This document shows, piece by piece, positions 38,929-46,752 of a stretch of 64,000 bases of DNA; position 1 is the first letter of the stretch, and the number at the start of each line of letters is the position of its first letter. A model generated the notes under the pieces. The model made no database searches. It had not been told where the DNA came from and was given only the letters and a program-made list of their open reading frames with translations. Origin of the DNA: an uncultured Cohaesibacter sp. (GTDB lineage Bacteria > Pseudomonadota > Alphaproteobacteria > Rhizobiales > Cohaesibacteraceae); assembly GCF_963667045.1 (NCBI RefSeq), contig NZ_OY762934.1, positions 3,974,501-4,038,500 of the forward strand. The letters are read 5' to 3'. The translations under genes were made by a program, and so were the position numbers.

Positions 38929-39819
38929 TCAGGCATCTTCAAGCGCCTTGGCGGCGGCGTCCTGAACCTCTTTTTGTACCTTCTCGAAGGCTCGCACCTC
39001 GATTTGACGAATGCGTTCGCGGCTGACGCTGAATTCTTCGGACAACTCTTCAAGGGTTGCCGGCTTTTCCGCCAGACGGCGTGCCTCGAAAATGCGGCGT
39101 TCGCGGTCGTTGAGAATGTCCATCGCACTGGTTAGTAGTTCCATGCGGTGATCATATTCTTCCTTGTCAGCCAGAACAGTTTCCTGACTGTCGCTGTCAT
39201 CCACCAACCAGTCCTGCCACTGCCCGCTTTCTCCGTCGGATTTGAGCGGAGCGTTCAGGGAAGCGTCGCCTGACAGGCGACGGTTCATGGAGATGACTTC
39301 CTCGTTGCTGACGCCAAGTTTCTCGGCGATATAGTCAACCTGATCGGGCTTGAGGTCGCCGTCTTCCAGCGCCTGAATCTGGCCCTTCACCTTGCGCAGG
39401 TTGAAGAACAGGCGTTTTTGGTTGGCGGTGGTGCCCATTTTGACGAGCGACCAGGAGCGCAGGATATATTCCTGGATAGAGGCGCGAATCCACCACATGG
39501 CATAGGTGGCAAGGCGGAAGCCCTTGTCTGCGTCAAAGCGCTTGACGGCCTGCATCAGGCCAACGTTTCCTTCGGAGACGACTTCACTCACGGGAAGGCC
39601 ATAGCCGCGATAGCCCATGGCGATCTTGGCAACCAGACGCAAATGGCTGGTTACCAGCTTGTGGGCAGCATTTTTGTCGCCGTAATCGGTGTAACGCTTG
39701 GCCAGCATGTATTCTTCCTGCGGCTCAAGCATGGGGAAACGTCGGATTTCGTTAAGATACCGGCTCAATCCTCCTTCCGAGGAGAGCACTGGAACATTAC
39801 CTGCAGAATTTTTAGCCAT
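38929..39819 (-). CDS. rpoH: RNA polymerase heat-shock sigma factor RpoH
   Basis: From the ATG at 39819 (aggag site) the protein is 296 aa; a longer frame upstream lacks similarity. Region 2 shows FRLATYAMWWIRASIQEYI, the RpoH box TTANQKRLFFNLRKVKG follows, and region 4 ends with SVSRERIRQIEVRAFEKVQ, the -35 binding helix-turn-helix. RpoH directs heat-shock genes and in E. coli is unstable because FtsH degrades it. Alphaproteobacteria often have two RpoH paralogues; only one is here. rluD lies upstream on the same strand. Confidence 0.96.
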   Translation of the reverse strand: MAKNSAGNVPVLSSEGGLSRYLNEIRRFPMLEPQEEYMLAKRYTDYGDKNAAHKLVTSHLRLVAKIAMGYRGYGLPVSEVVSEGNVGLMQAVKRFDADKGFRLATYAMWWIRASIQEYILRSWSLVKMGTTANQKRLFFNLRKVKGQIQALEDGDLKPDQVDYIAEKLGVSNEEVISMNRRLSGDASLNAPLKSDGESGQWQDWLVDDSDSQETVLADKEEYDHRMELLTSAMDILNDRERRIFEARRLAEKPATLEELSEEFSVSRERIRQIEVRAFEKVQKEVQDAAAKALEDA

Positions 39820-39930
39820 ATGAATTACTCCTCTTATCCCCCAATGCGGCAGGACGAGTTGCGCAGCCTCTAGGCCTGCGGACATACCCAATATAGAGAG
39901 AATTACGACAATTACAGGGCCTCAACTCGA

Positions 39931-40965
39931 TTAATTCGACATTTTTTTCAATGCTTTCATTACATTTTGTAAATCTTTCGGCATTTCGCTCTGAAATGTC
40001 ATGGTTTCACCCGTGATGGGGTGGGCAAAGCCGAGGAGGCCTGCGTGCAGCGCCTGCCGTTTTCTCTTTTCGATATGGCGGGCCAGCGTGTCCGGCAACT
40101 TGTTGAGCTTGGACTTGAAGCCTTGGCCATATTCCGGGTCGCCAATCAGCGGGTGGCCGATGTGGGCCATGTGTACACGGATCTGATGGGTGCGCCCCGT
40201 TTCCAGACGGCATTCGACCAGCGAGACCAGCACTTCGCCTTCCGAGGCGAATTCCTCCAGTACCCGATAATGGGTGATCGCCTGACGCCCGCCGTCCTTG
40301 AGCACCTTCTGTTTGAGGCGATTGTGCTGGGAGCGGCCGATCTGGGTGTCGATGGTGCCCTTTTTGCTCTTGAGCTGGCCCCAGACGAGGGCCTGATAGG
40401 CGCGGAGCAGTGGCCCGGAGCGTCCGTGGTCGGCAAACTGATCGCTGAGGCCCTTGTGGGCGGCGTCTGTCTTGGCAACCACCAGCAGTCCCGAGGTTTC
40501 CTTGTCCAGCCTATGGACGATGCCAGGGCGTTTGACGCCGCCTATGCCGGAGAGGCTGTTGCCGCAGTGATGGATAAGGGCGTTGACCAGCGTGCCGGTC
40601 CAGTTGCCAGCCGCCGGGTGAACGACAAGGCCAGCGGGCTTGTTGATGACAATCAGCTCGTCGTCCTCATAGATGACCTCAAGCGGGATGTCCTCGCCCA
40701 GCGGCGTCGGATCTTCGGGTGGGGGCAGGGTGAGCGTTATACGATCCCCCGCATTGACCCGCTGGTTCGGCTCCAGTATCGTCCGCTCCGGCTGATCCGG
40801 GCGGGCGATGGAAACCTGGCCTTCCTTGATCAGGCTTTTGAGGCGGGAGCGGGAGTGGCGGTCTTCCTTTTCGGCGATATAGGCGTCCAGGCGTTTTCCG
40901 GTATCGGCTTCATCGACATCGAAAGTCAGGATTTCATTTTCACTAGCAGAAGTAGAGTCAGACAT
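39931..40965 (-). CDS. rluD: 23S rRNA pseudouridine synthase RluD
   Basis: This 344-aa protein has an N-terminal S4 RNA-binding domain (RLKSLIKEGQVSI, about 41-53) and an RluA-type catalytic domain with the catalytic D154 in HRLDKETSGLLV. KPAGLVVHPAAGN is also characteristic. It modifies helix 69 of 23S rRNA, by family. Its start codon overlaps the start codon of the divergent gene at 40964, sharing CATG, so each promoter lies inside the other's coding region. No clear ribosome site is present. Confidence 0.93.
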   Translation of the reverse strand: MSDSTSASENEILTFDVDEADTGKRLDAYIAEKEDRHSRSRLKSLIKEGQVSIARPDQPERTILEPNQRVNAGDRITLTLPPPEDPTPLGEDIPLEVIYEDDELIVINKPAGLVVHPAAGNWTGTLVNALIHHCGNSLSGIGGVKRPGIVHRLDKETSGLLVVAKTDAAHKGLSDQFADHGRSGPLLRAYQALVWGQLKSKKGTIDTQIGRSQHNRLKQKVLKDGGRQAITHYRVLEEFASEGEVLVSLVECRLETGRTHQIRVHMAHIGHPLIGDPEYGQGFKSKLNKLPDTLARHIEKRKRQALHAGLLGFAHPITGETMTFQSEMPKDLQNVMKALKKMSN

Positions 40966-41338
40966 GGTGCAACAAAACAACGACGAACAAATGCCCGGCG
41001 ATGAGTCCTTTCAGAGCCCGGAAATGCTGGATGTTCAGCGCAAGATACGCATGATGGTCGTCTCTTCCATTCTCATCATGGGTCTTGGCATCTTTTCCAT
41101 TCTTGGAGCTATTGTTTACAAGAGCGTAGCCAATAATGAAAGTGGCGGAAATGGTCAAGCCAATGTGGTGGCTACCGGCAATCAGCTGAAGGCAGGCGAG
41201 AGCATCCGCTCGATGCTTGTCGAAAACGGCACGGTCTATCTTCTGGTGGACGGCAAGGGCATGACGTCGCTGATGGTCGTGGACAAGAAATCGGGTGCCG
41301 TGACGCGTCGGATCGAGTTTATTCCACAGGCCGAATGA
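40964..41338 (+). CDS. Small single-TM membrane protein next to rluD
   Basis: This 124-aa protein has a short acidic N-terminus, one membrane helix at about 32-53 (VSSILIMGLGIFSILGAIVY) and a C-terminal domain of about 70 residues resembling a small beta-propeller blade or sheet (GTVYLLVDGKGMTSLMVVDKK). Small one-TM proteins divergent from rluD are common in alphaproteobacteria and are of unknown function. A preceding agtagag can serve as ribosome site; ATG 40991 is a possible shorter start. Confidence 0.75.
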   Translation: MVQQNNDEQMPGDESFQSPEMLDVQRKIRMMVVSSILIMGLGIFSILGAIVYKSVANNESGGNGQANVVATGNQLKAGESIRSMLVENGTVYLLVDGKGMTSLMVVDKKSGAVTRRIEFIPQAE

Positions 41339-41414
41339 ATATTCACAGATTCGTCAAATTCGTCTCTTGCGCTTTGAGACAAAGCTTTCTATAAACCGCC
41401 TCACCGATTGCTGA

Positions 41415-41489
41415 GCGCCCTTCGTCTAGCGGTTAGGACGCCGCCCTTTCACGGCGGTAACACGGGTTCGAGTCCCGTAGGGCGTACCA
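41415..41489 (+). tRNA. tRNA-Glu (UUC anticodon)
   Basis: A full cloverleaf is visible. The acceptor stem is GCGCCCT/AGGGCGT with a G-U closing pair. The D-arm contains GTCTAGCGGTTAGGAC. The anticodon stem is CCGCC/GGCGG with loop CTTTCAC, giving anticodon TTC. The T-arm is CGGGTTCGAGTCCCG, and CCA is encoded (41487-41489). An integrase gene lies 74 bp beyond its 3' end, so it is probably the attachment site of the adjoining element. Confidence 0.97.
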
Positions 41490-41498
41490 CTTTGCACA

Positions 41499-41535
41499 AA
41501 AAGCCCTTGCAGCTCAGGCAGTTGCGAGGGCTTTT
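41499..41535 (+). terminator. Terminator of tRNA-Glu
   Basis: A 9-bp stem (aaaagccct 41499-41507, agggctttt 41527-41535) ends in TTTT. It sits between the tRNA 3' end and the integrase stop. Confidence 0.75.
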
Positions 41536-41561
41536 GTCCAACCGGGGTGCCTAGGTTGGAC
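41536..41561. repeat. Inverted repeat next to integrase stop
   Basis: gtccaacc (41536-41543) and ggttggac (41554-41561) are perfect inverted copies. The location between the tRNA end and the integrase gene fits either an integrase terminator or an arm-type binding site of the attachment region. Confidence 0.5.
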
Positions 41562-41562
41562 A

Positions 41563-42582
41563 TCATTTCAGCTTTGCCATTGCATTGTCGGCCATCAGCT
41601 TCCTGTTTGCTTTCTTTACATATTTCCGTGCTTCTCCCGGGTTCGAATGGCCCAGGAACGTCATGATTTCAAACTCGGTGCCGCCTGCTTCTGCCAGCTT
41701 TGTTGCACCGGCTTTGCGCAATCCATGAGCCGTTCCAGGAACGCCGGCTTTCTTGCATTGTTTCCCAAACCAATTGCCGAACGATTCAGTTGTATAACTT
41801 TCATCAGCAGATTTGGTTTGGGTGATGAAGGTTTTCCGATGGCTTGGAATGTTGATCAGAAACTCTTTGAGTTTGTGATGAAGCGGCAGGTCCACCAATT
41901 CATCAGTTTTGCCCCTGTTGTAGCGGATCCTGTTTTCGTAAATGCTGTGCCAGCCCATCCGGTTGACGTCCTGTCGGGCAGCACCAGTGTAAAGAATAAG
42001 ATGCAAGACGATTGCTGCCAAAGAGCCCTCACCATGATGCGCCAGGAATTGAGAAATTTCTGCGTCGGTCCATGTATGGTAGCCATCCGCATTCATCTTA
42101 AAAGGTTTGACGCCCTGGGTGGGATCCGTCATCGCATAGTCAAAATCATTGATGGCATAGCGGCATAGGCGCCCAATGAGCTTTTTGAGTTTGTTGGTCG
42201 CTGCAGGGGTCTTACGCTTCTCTTCGATCAGTGCCTCAACGTGTTTTTTCTTGAGGCCAGTAATGCTGCGGTGCCCGTGATCTTTCCGAAAGCGCTCCAT
42301 CTCACAACTGAGATTGCGTTTGGTAATTGGCGCGAGATCACGGAAGGTTTTGGTTCTCATATATTGAGTGATGAGCCAATCAAAGGTGCCAGACTTGACT
42401 GTGGCTTTGGGGATCTCGAATGGCTTGTTGAGCGTGGCTGCTTGATAGGAGGCCTCGAATTCTTTCGAACCATATGTTCCTCGGATATAGCAGGAGCTGC
42501 ATCCCTTGAGTCTGAAACGCCATCGGATCTTGCCGTGGCGGTCCGTGACCCTGGTGACGCCGGGATAAGGGTTACGTTTCAT
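41563..42582 (-). CDS. Tyrosine recombinase (integrase)
   Basis: This 339-aa protein has a basic N-terminal arm-binding region, a core-binding SAM-like domain (about 70-150) and a catalytic domain. The catalytic residues are visible as the Arg in LYTGAARQDV, the His and Arg in TAHGLRKAGAT, the His in LGHSNPGE and the Tyr in ARKYVKKANR. It should integrate and excise an element at the adjacent tRNA-Glu gene. Its start overlaps the stop of a 61-aa ORF by 4 bp. It is the left boundary gene of the putative mobile island. Confidence 0.93.
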   Translation of the reverse strand: MKRNPYPGVTRVTDRHGKIRWRFRLKGCSSCYIRGTYGSKEFEASYQAATLNKPFEIPKATVKSGTFDWLITQYMRTKTFRDLAPITKRNLSCEMERFRKDHGHRSITGLKKKHVEALIEEKRKTPAATNKLKKLIGRLCRYAINDFDYAMTDPTQGVKPFKMNADGYHTWTDAEISQFLAHHGEGSLAAIVLHLILYTGAARQDVNRMGWHSIYENRIRYNRGKTDELVDLPLHHKLKEFLINIPSHRKTFITQTKSADESYTTESFGNWFGKQCKKAGVPGTAHGLRKAGATKLAEAGGTEFEIMTFLGHSNPGEARKYVKKANRKLMADNAMAKLK

Positions 42583-42764
42583 TTTTCCAGTATGTTGTCC
42601 CAGTCGTTTGCGTCTCTCAGTCCCGGTTCATCTGGGTCTTTGATCTGCAGGGTGATCTCGCCGAAGACGGTGATAGAGATTGCCGCAATGGCGACACCTG
42701 CAGATTGCGCGCCTCGGATGGCCCGTTTTATGTCTGCCTGCTTAAATGTCGCTGCGGTTTTCAT
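42579..42764 (-). CDS. 61-aa protein coupled to the integrase
   Basis: From the ATG at 42764 (aggag site) the protein is 61 aa: a short helical N-terminus (MKTAATFKQADIKRAIRGAQ), a central hydrophobic strand (VAIAAISITVFGEITLQI) and an acidic end. It overlaps the integrase start by ATGA. Similar short proteins accompany integrases in rhizobial phages and islands. It is too short and lacks a clear helix-turn-helix, so a directionality-factor role is only a possibility. Confidence 0.7.
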   Translation of the reverse strand: MKTAATFKQADIKRAIRGAQSAGVAIAAISITVFGEITLQIKDPDEPGLRDANDWDNILEK

Positions 42765-43249
42765 GACGGCTCCTGTCTGCTTTCTCGGCGAATTCCATCG
42801 CTTTACCGCCCGGTTGAATGCCAACCGACGGCTCTTTGCGTTTGCGTGAACTGAAAGGGAAGTAGAAAAGCTGAGAGCTGGACCCAAACCAGAATTCGTC
42901 TATTTCGCGAGAAAAACGCTCTCAAGACCGCGATCTGTGCCGAGAAGCTCTTTGATCACCTCGTTCTGCTGATATAATCGAGGTGGTCAGGGATCTTGTC
43001 AGTCCCGACACGCAGTATTTGTATCGCTATGACCGTTGGCGACGGGTGCGATATGTGCGGCTTTGCATAGGGCTAAAATTTCAGAAACCCAAATGAAATT
43101 GATAAATATGTTATCTGATTGATTTCATGATGGTTTATTCTCGGTTTCTGCCGCTTCCTTCGCATCTATCTGCTTTGCCGCCGATGCTGTCTCATTGGCC
43201 TCGCCATCACGTTATGGATGGCGAGGTTGATCGGTGCGTTCACCTTGAT
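42765..43249. other. Intergenic region in the mobile element
   Basis: There is no convincing gene in 485 bp. It includes an AT-rich stretch near 43070-43130, and no structure beyond short palindromes was seen. Confidence 0.4.
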
Positions 43250-43654
43250 TTACATCTCTCTGAACGATTGTGCCCGTCGCTTCTCAGCGTGAATGATATC
43301 CAGAAATCGATTGGCAAAATACTGAGCCTCTTGCAAGTCGGCGCGGGCACTGGCGTAGGCCGGAGCCAATGGATCGGCCTCGTCGAGGATAGGTAGTGCT
43401 TCAAGCAAATCGTCGACGATCTCGTCAAATTGCGGATCAAGGATACCGCGATTGCTGACAGCATCGATCAGGGCATGTAATGGCCTGATGTCGTCGAAAA
43501 TATCGCCGACTGCAATATCGGGCAAAGAGGAAGACGCCCTTCGAGCTGCGCAGATTGCATCGGCTCCAATATCGAGGATGCGGCTGGCATCGGTCGAGCG
43601 CTGATCGACAAGCAGTGAAATATTGTGGCGATAGGTTTCGGGAATAAGGGGCAT
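43250..43654 (-). CDS. Hypothetical protein, mobile element
   Basis: From the ATG at 43654 (aaggaag site) the protein is 134 aa, mostly helical and acidic, with no membrane segment or recognised motif (starts MPLIPETYRHN). It lies downstream of a second unknown gene on the same strand (84-bp gap), probably one operon. The overlapping longer frame upstream of 43654 adds sequence from the gap and is rejected. Confidence 0.6.
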   Translation of the reverse strand: MPLIPETYRHNISLLVDQRSTDASRILDIGADAICAARRASSSLPDIAVGDIFDDIRPLHALIDAVSNRGILDPQFDEIVDDLLEALPILDEADPLAPAYASARADLQEAQYFANRFLDIIHAEKRRAQSFREM

Positions 43655-43738
43655 GTAACTTCCTTTCGTACTGATAGGGGGCATGATTTGTCCGGCCGAC
43701 ACCGGGGCTGGTCGGACAAATCTCAAACCACTCTGTGA

Positions 43739-44305
43739 CTACTGCTGGGGATCGGGTGTTGGGATGGCAATCGGCGCTGGGATAATCATCCCGGACATTG
43801 GGCGGCCAGATCTCTTGGCAAGCAGGGCTTGTAGTTTGAGCATATCGGCTCGTCCTTCTGCGCGCTCAACGTTGATGGCATGGATACGAGCTCTAAGGCG
43901 TTCCAACTGAACGAGCTCATCGCCAACCAACCGGCCAAGGACTGGTGTTCCATCCTTGTTGGGAGCAAAGCCTTCATGGTTGACAGAGACGATCACAAGC
44001 CCCCGCAGATTGTAGATCGTTGGCTGCGTGAGACCTGCAGCGCCAAAGGCGGCAGAATGTTCGACGCGGAATTCGGCTCCGTGGTTGAAAGTTGTCCCGA
44101 CTGCATGCCCCCGTGCGAGGGTCAGATAACGGGTGCCGATATAGATTGCCTCGTCAACGATGAGCCATGGCAATGCCTTTTGGGGTGGTTGTAGAGGATT
44201 GTAGAGATGTTCTGAAGGCATCTCAAAGGCAACAATGTCGCCACAGCTGACAGTGTCTTGCCAGTTGCTGGCGTGCGTCGTGGACAAATAATTGGCGGTG
44301 GTCAT
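43739..44305 (-). CDS. Hypothetical protein, mobile element
   Basis: From the ATG at 44305 (ggag site) the protein is 188 aa. The first 100 residues look like a small beta-rich domain (DTVSCGDIVAFEMP, LPWLIVDEAIYIGTRYLTLARG), followed by an alpha-helical tail and a Pro-rich end (IIPAPIAIPTPDPQQ). The N-terminal pattern recalls PemK/CcdB-like or small SH3-type barrels, but no family was recognised. It probably shares a transcript with the 134-aa protein gene. Confidence 0.6.
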   Translation of the reverse strand: MTTANYLSTTHASNWQDTVSCGDIVAFEMPSEHLYNPLQPPQKALPWLIVDEAIYIGTRYLTLARGHAVGTTFNHGAEFRVEHSAAFGAAGLTQPTIYNLRGLVIVSVNHEGFAPNKDGTPVLGRLVGDELVQLERLRARIHAINVERAEGRADMLKLQALLAKRSGRPMSGMIIPAPIAIPTPDPQQ

Positions 44306-44716
44306 AAATATCTCCGACCTTGGTTGAAGGGATTTTGACACCTGCCTTTCCTGGTTTCTCTTTCTGGCGAACCGGATCGGGCGCGGCGTCACCAGACCCG
44401 CTGCGCACAATCCGGTCGCCATCTGTCAGAGGTTTTTGATCTCATGCTGATTGGTGGGATCAGCAAGGGATCAGGGTGCTTGCAGGTTTAGGGAAAGAGC
44501 CGCGAGAAAACCGCCGCCATGAGGTTGTCTCGCGTCCGGCTGAAGGCCGCCAAGGAGATCCAAGGAGGGCATGGCAATCACTCCCTTGGCCGGAGTTGGG
44601 CTGGCAGAGAGGATCGTCTGCCAGTCGCCCGACAGGTCCGTCAGAGACGAGTGGGAGATCCAAGAGGACGGGCGCGAAAGCCCCCTCTGGTCCGGCTGAT
44701 GGCCCCGGTCGGGTTT

Positions 44717-44761
44717 GGGTAGGTGGCGCGCTACCCATGCGGCGATATCATCGCCGCTGGG
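44717..44761 (+). promoter_or_regulatory. Pair of mutually exclusive hairpins
   Basis: gggtag (44717-44722) can pair with ctaccc (44731-44736). Alternatively ccca-t-gcggcgat (44734-44746) pairs with atcgccgc-tggg (44750-44761), a 12-bp stem with one bulge. The two share 44734-44736 and cannot form together, as in an attenuator. Confidence 0.5.
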
Positions 44762-44807
44762 TGCAGGGGTTTCCCATGCCGCACTCTGTGTAAGAGCTCT
44801 CGGAGAG

Positions 44808-44856
44808 CCGACACGTTTTGATCCGCGAAAGCGGAGAAATCAAAACGTATAGTCGG
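44808..44856. repeat. Nested inverted repeat, candidate oriT
   Basis: Three nested stems: ccgac/gtcgg (44808-44812, 44852-44856), cgttttgat/atcaaaacg (44814-44822, 44839-44847) and ccgc/gcgg (44823-44826, 44831-44834). It lies about 140 bp upstream of the relaxase start. Relaxases usually nick beside such a repeat. No nick site could be assigned. Confidence 0.5.
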
Positions 44857-44996
44857 AACCCTATTACTCTTGAACCACCCTTAATATGTCTCTGAAAATG
44901 AGAGGTTTCTGGGGTCGTTTGCTTTTATTTCCGGATCAATGAAATGCGCCCTATTTGCTCCACAGGTCATCACAACAGACATGTGGAGCAAGGAAA

Positions 44997-46727
44997 TTGC
45001 AAGGTTATCAATACGGTCGCGTCGAGTCATATAGCCGCAAAGGCGGCCAACAAAAAAAGCGTGCCAATGGAGACAGAGCCTGGACTGTCGATGAGGTTAT
45101 CGCCGAGGCAGAGCGCAAGCCTGGATCATGTAGTCATGTGGAAGAGCCAGATCCAGACCCATTGATTATACCGGGCTCTTGTAAAAATTTTGATGAGCTA
45201 CGCCAAGCTCACAATGATGCCTGCAAAGTCAAACAGCAGGTGCCATATACAATTCCAAAGACTGGACAAAAATCCGTACGCACCAAAGCCCTACGAGTCG
45301 ACAAACACACGCTATATTCATCTGTGATTTCGCTTCCAATCCTGAGTGCTGATGCATGGGCAATGCCCGACCTGATGAACGAGTGTATGGAATTGTTTCA
45401 ACAGGTCGTCCGTTTCGAAACGGACCGCCTCGAAGAGGCAGGTGGTCAATTTGCGATGGCAGTTGTGCACCGAGACGAAGCGCATATGCATATCCATGTT
45501 TATGGCGTTGATCCTGTGCGTGGAGAGATCACCTGGCTTCATCCAGGAAAAGCTGCCGTTGATAATATCCGTCGAGGCGCTGGCTGGAAGAAAGACAATG
45601 TGGCCGAACAGGGTCGAGCCTATTGTGATGCTATGCGTCAGTGGCAAGATGATATCTATACTTCAGTGTTCAGGGATGCCGGCCTGATGCGGTATGGCCC
45701 CAAGCGATTTCGCCTGCCACGAGCTGAATATCTGCAGCAAATGGCTGCTCATGAGCAGCTTGCGGTGACGAGAAGAGATCTGCCGGAGGCTAGAAAAACA
45801 ATTGACGAAGCACATAGCCTGCAGGAAAGCATCGAGGCAAAACGGCAGGAGTTGGAAAGGGAAAAGCGGGAATTTGAAGAGCATGTGACTTCCAAGGAAT
45901 GCGAGATCAAGATTGCCGAAGAGGATCTGTTTGAACGTCATGACGAGCTATATTTCGAACAGCGGCAAAAACAGGCGGAGGGTGATCAGATCATTGCCAA
46001 GGCAGAAGAAGCAAAACAAGAGGCAGATGCAATTCGGGCCCAGGCGTTATGCCAAAAAGAACTGAATGAGCAGTATATCGAGAGATACGACGATGCTCTT
46101 GAAGCAGGCCTGGCTGCTGTCGATGATGGAGTGATTTCCTATCAACCGTCGAGTGGAGCGGGCAAGCAAGACACGCTGAGTTTTGGCCCTTCTGCTCCCA
46201 AGGATGATGAGAAGAGAGCGATTTTAAAAGCCAAATGGCAACCTGCTCTTAAAACGATCAAAAAGTATGCCCGGCGAATCTGGAGCTCAGAGGCCGCTCA
46301 GTGTGAACGCCAATTCAAGGCGGATCCTTCACTGGTCGATGTGCAGGTGAACTATAACCCTGATGCAGAGCCTCAGTCTGACGATATTCTGAAAATGGAC
46401 GTAAAGGTCAGTCTTGATAAGATCAAGGGTCTTTCAAAGCCAATGAAGCGGATTCTCGGCGGCATCGCGACTGTCATTGCTACGCAGGTTGGCAACGCCG
46501 CGATCAAGTTGGCGCGATCAAAACTGCGGGATGAATTCGACGCCCTTAAGGCCTATCGTGTCCAGCACCGACAGCAATATGGTTCCGTTGATCCAAAAGC
46601 AGAAGCCAAAATGTCTCTTCGGGAACAGGGCCTGGAAAACATGATGGCCAAGGCACCAGATCCGCGCAATGCTGAGCGACTGGAAAGACTGGACCGAAGG
46701 GTCAAAGGTGACAAGATGGATCGGTAG
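44997..46727 (+). CDS. MobV/Pre-like relaxase with coiled-coil tail
   Basis: The frame opens without ATG. TTG at 44997 with GGAG 8 nt upstream gives 576 aa and begins just before GYQYGRVESYSRKG; TTG 44955 is an alternative. The motif VVHRDEAHMHIHVYG matches the HxDExxxHxH metal-binding signature of Mob/Pre (MobV) relaxases, with Ala replacing the usual Pro. A preceding LPILSADAW and VRFETDRLEEAG fit the same domain. A coiled coil spans about residues 275-380 and a long C-terminal region follows. It should nick the element's transfer origin; no type IV secretion genes are nearby, so the element would be mobilizable rather than self-transmissible. Confidence 0.78.
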   Translation: MQGYQYGRVESYSRKGGQQKKRANGDRAWTVDEVIAEAERKPGSCSHVEEPDPDPLIIPGSCKNFDELRQAHNDACKVKQQVPYTIPKTGQKSVRTKALRVDKHTLYSSVISLPILSADAWAMPDLMNECMELFQQVVRFETDRLEEAGGQFAMAVVHRDEAHMHIHVYGVDPVRGEITWLHPGKAAVDNIRRGAGWKKDNVAEQGRAYCDAMRQWQDDIYTSVFRDAGLMRYGPKRFRLPRAEYLQQMAAHEQLAVTRRDLPEARKTIDEAHSLQESIEAKRQELEREKREFEEHVTSKECEIKIAEEDLFERHDELYFEQRQKQAEGDQIIAKAEEAKQEADAIRAQALCQKELNEQYIERYDDALEAGLAAVDDGVISYQPSSGAGKQDTLSFGPSAPKDDEKRAILKAKWQPALKTIKKYARRIWSSEAAQCERQFKADPSLVDVQVNYNPDAEPQSDDILKMDVKVSLDKIKGLSKPMKRILGGIATVIATQVGNAAIKLARSKLRDEFDALKAYRVQHRQQYGSVDPKAEAKMSLREQGLENMMAKAPDPRNAERLERLDRRVKGDKMDR

Positions 46728-46752
46728 CCTGGTATCACCAATGTCGTCGATG

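Larger units (their letters stand above)
44306..44996. other. Structured non-coding region upstream of the relaxase
   Basis: No gene is supported in these 691 bp, but the sequence is strongly structured. Two imperfect direct repeat units share gtccggctga (44534-44543 and 44690-44699) and ggagatccaag (44554-44564 and 44654-44664, exactly 100 bp apart). They are followed by the hairpins at 44717-44761 and 44808-44856. Possible roles are origin of transfer, leader attenuator or a non-coding RNA. Confidence 0.5.
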
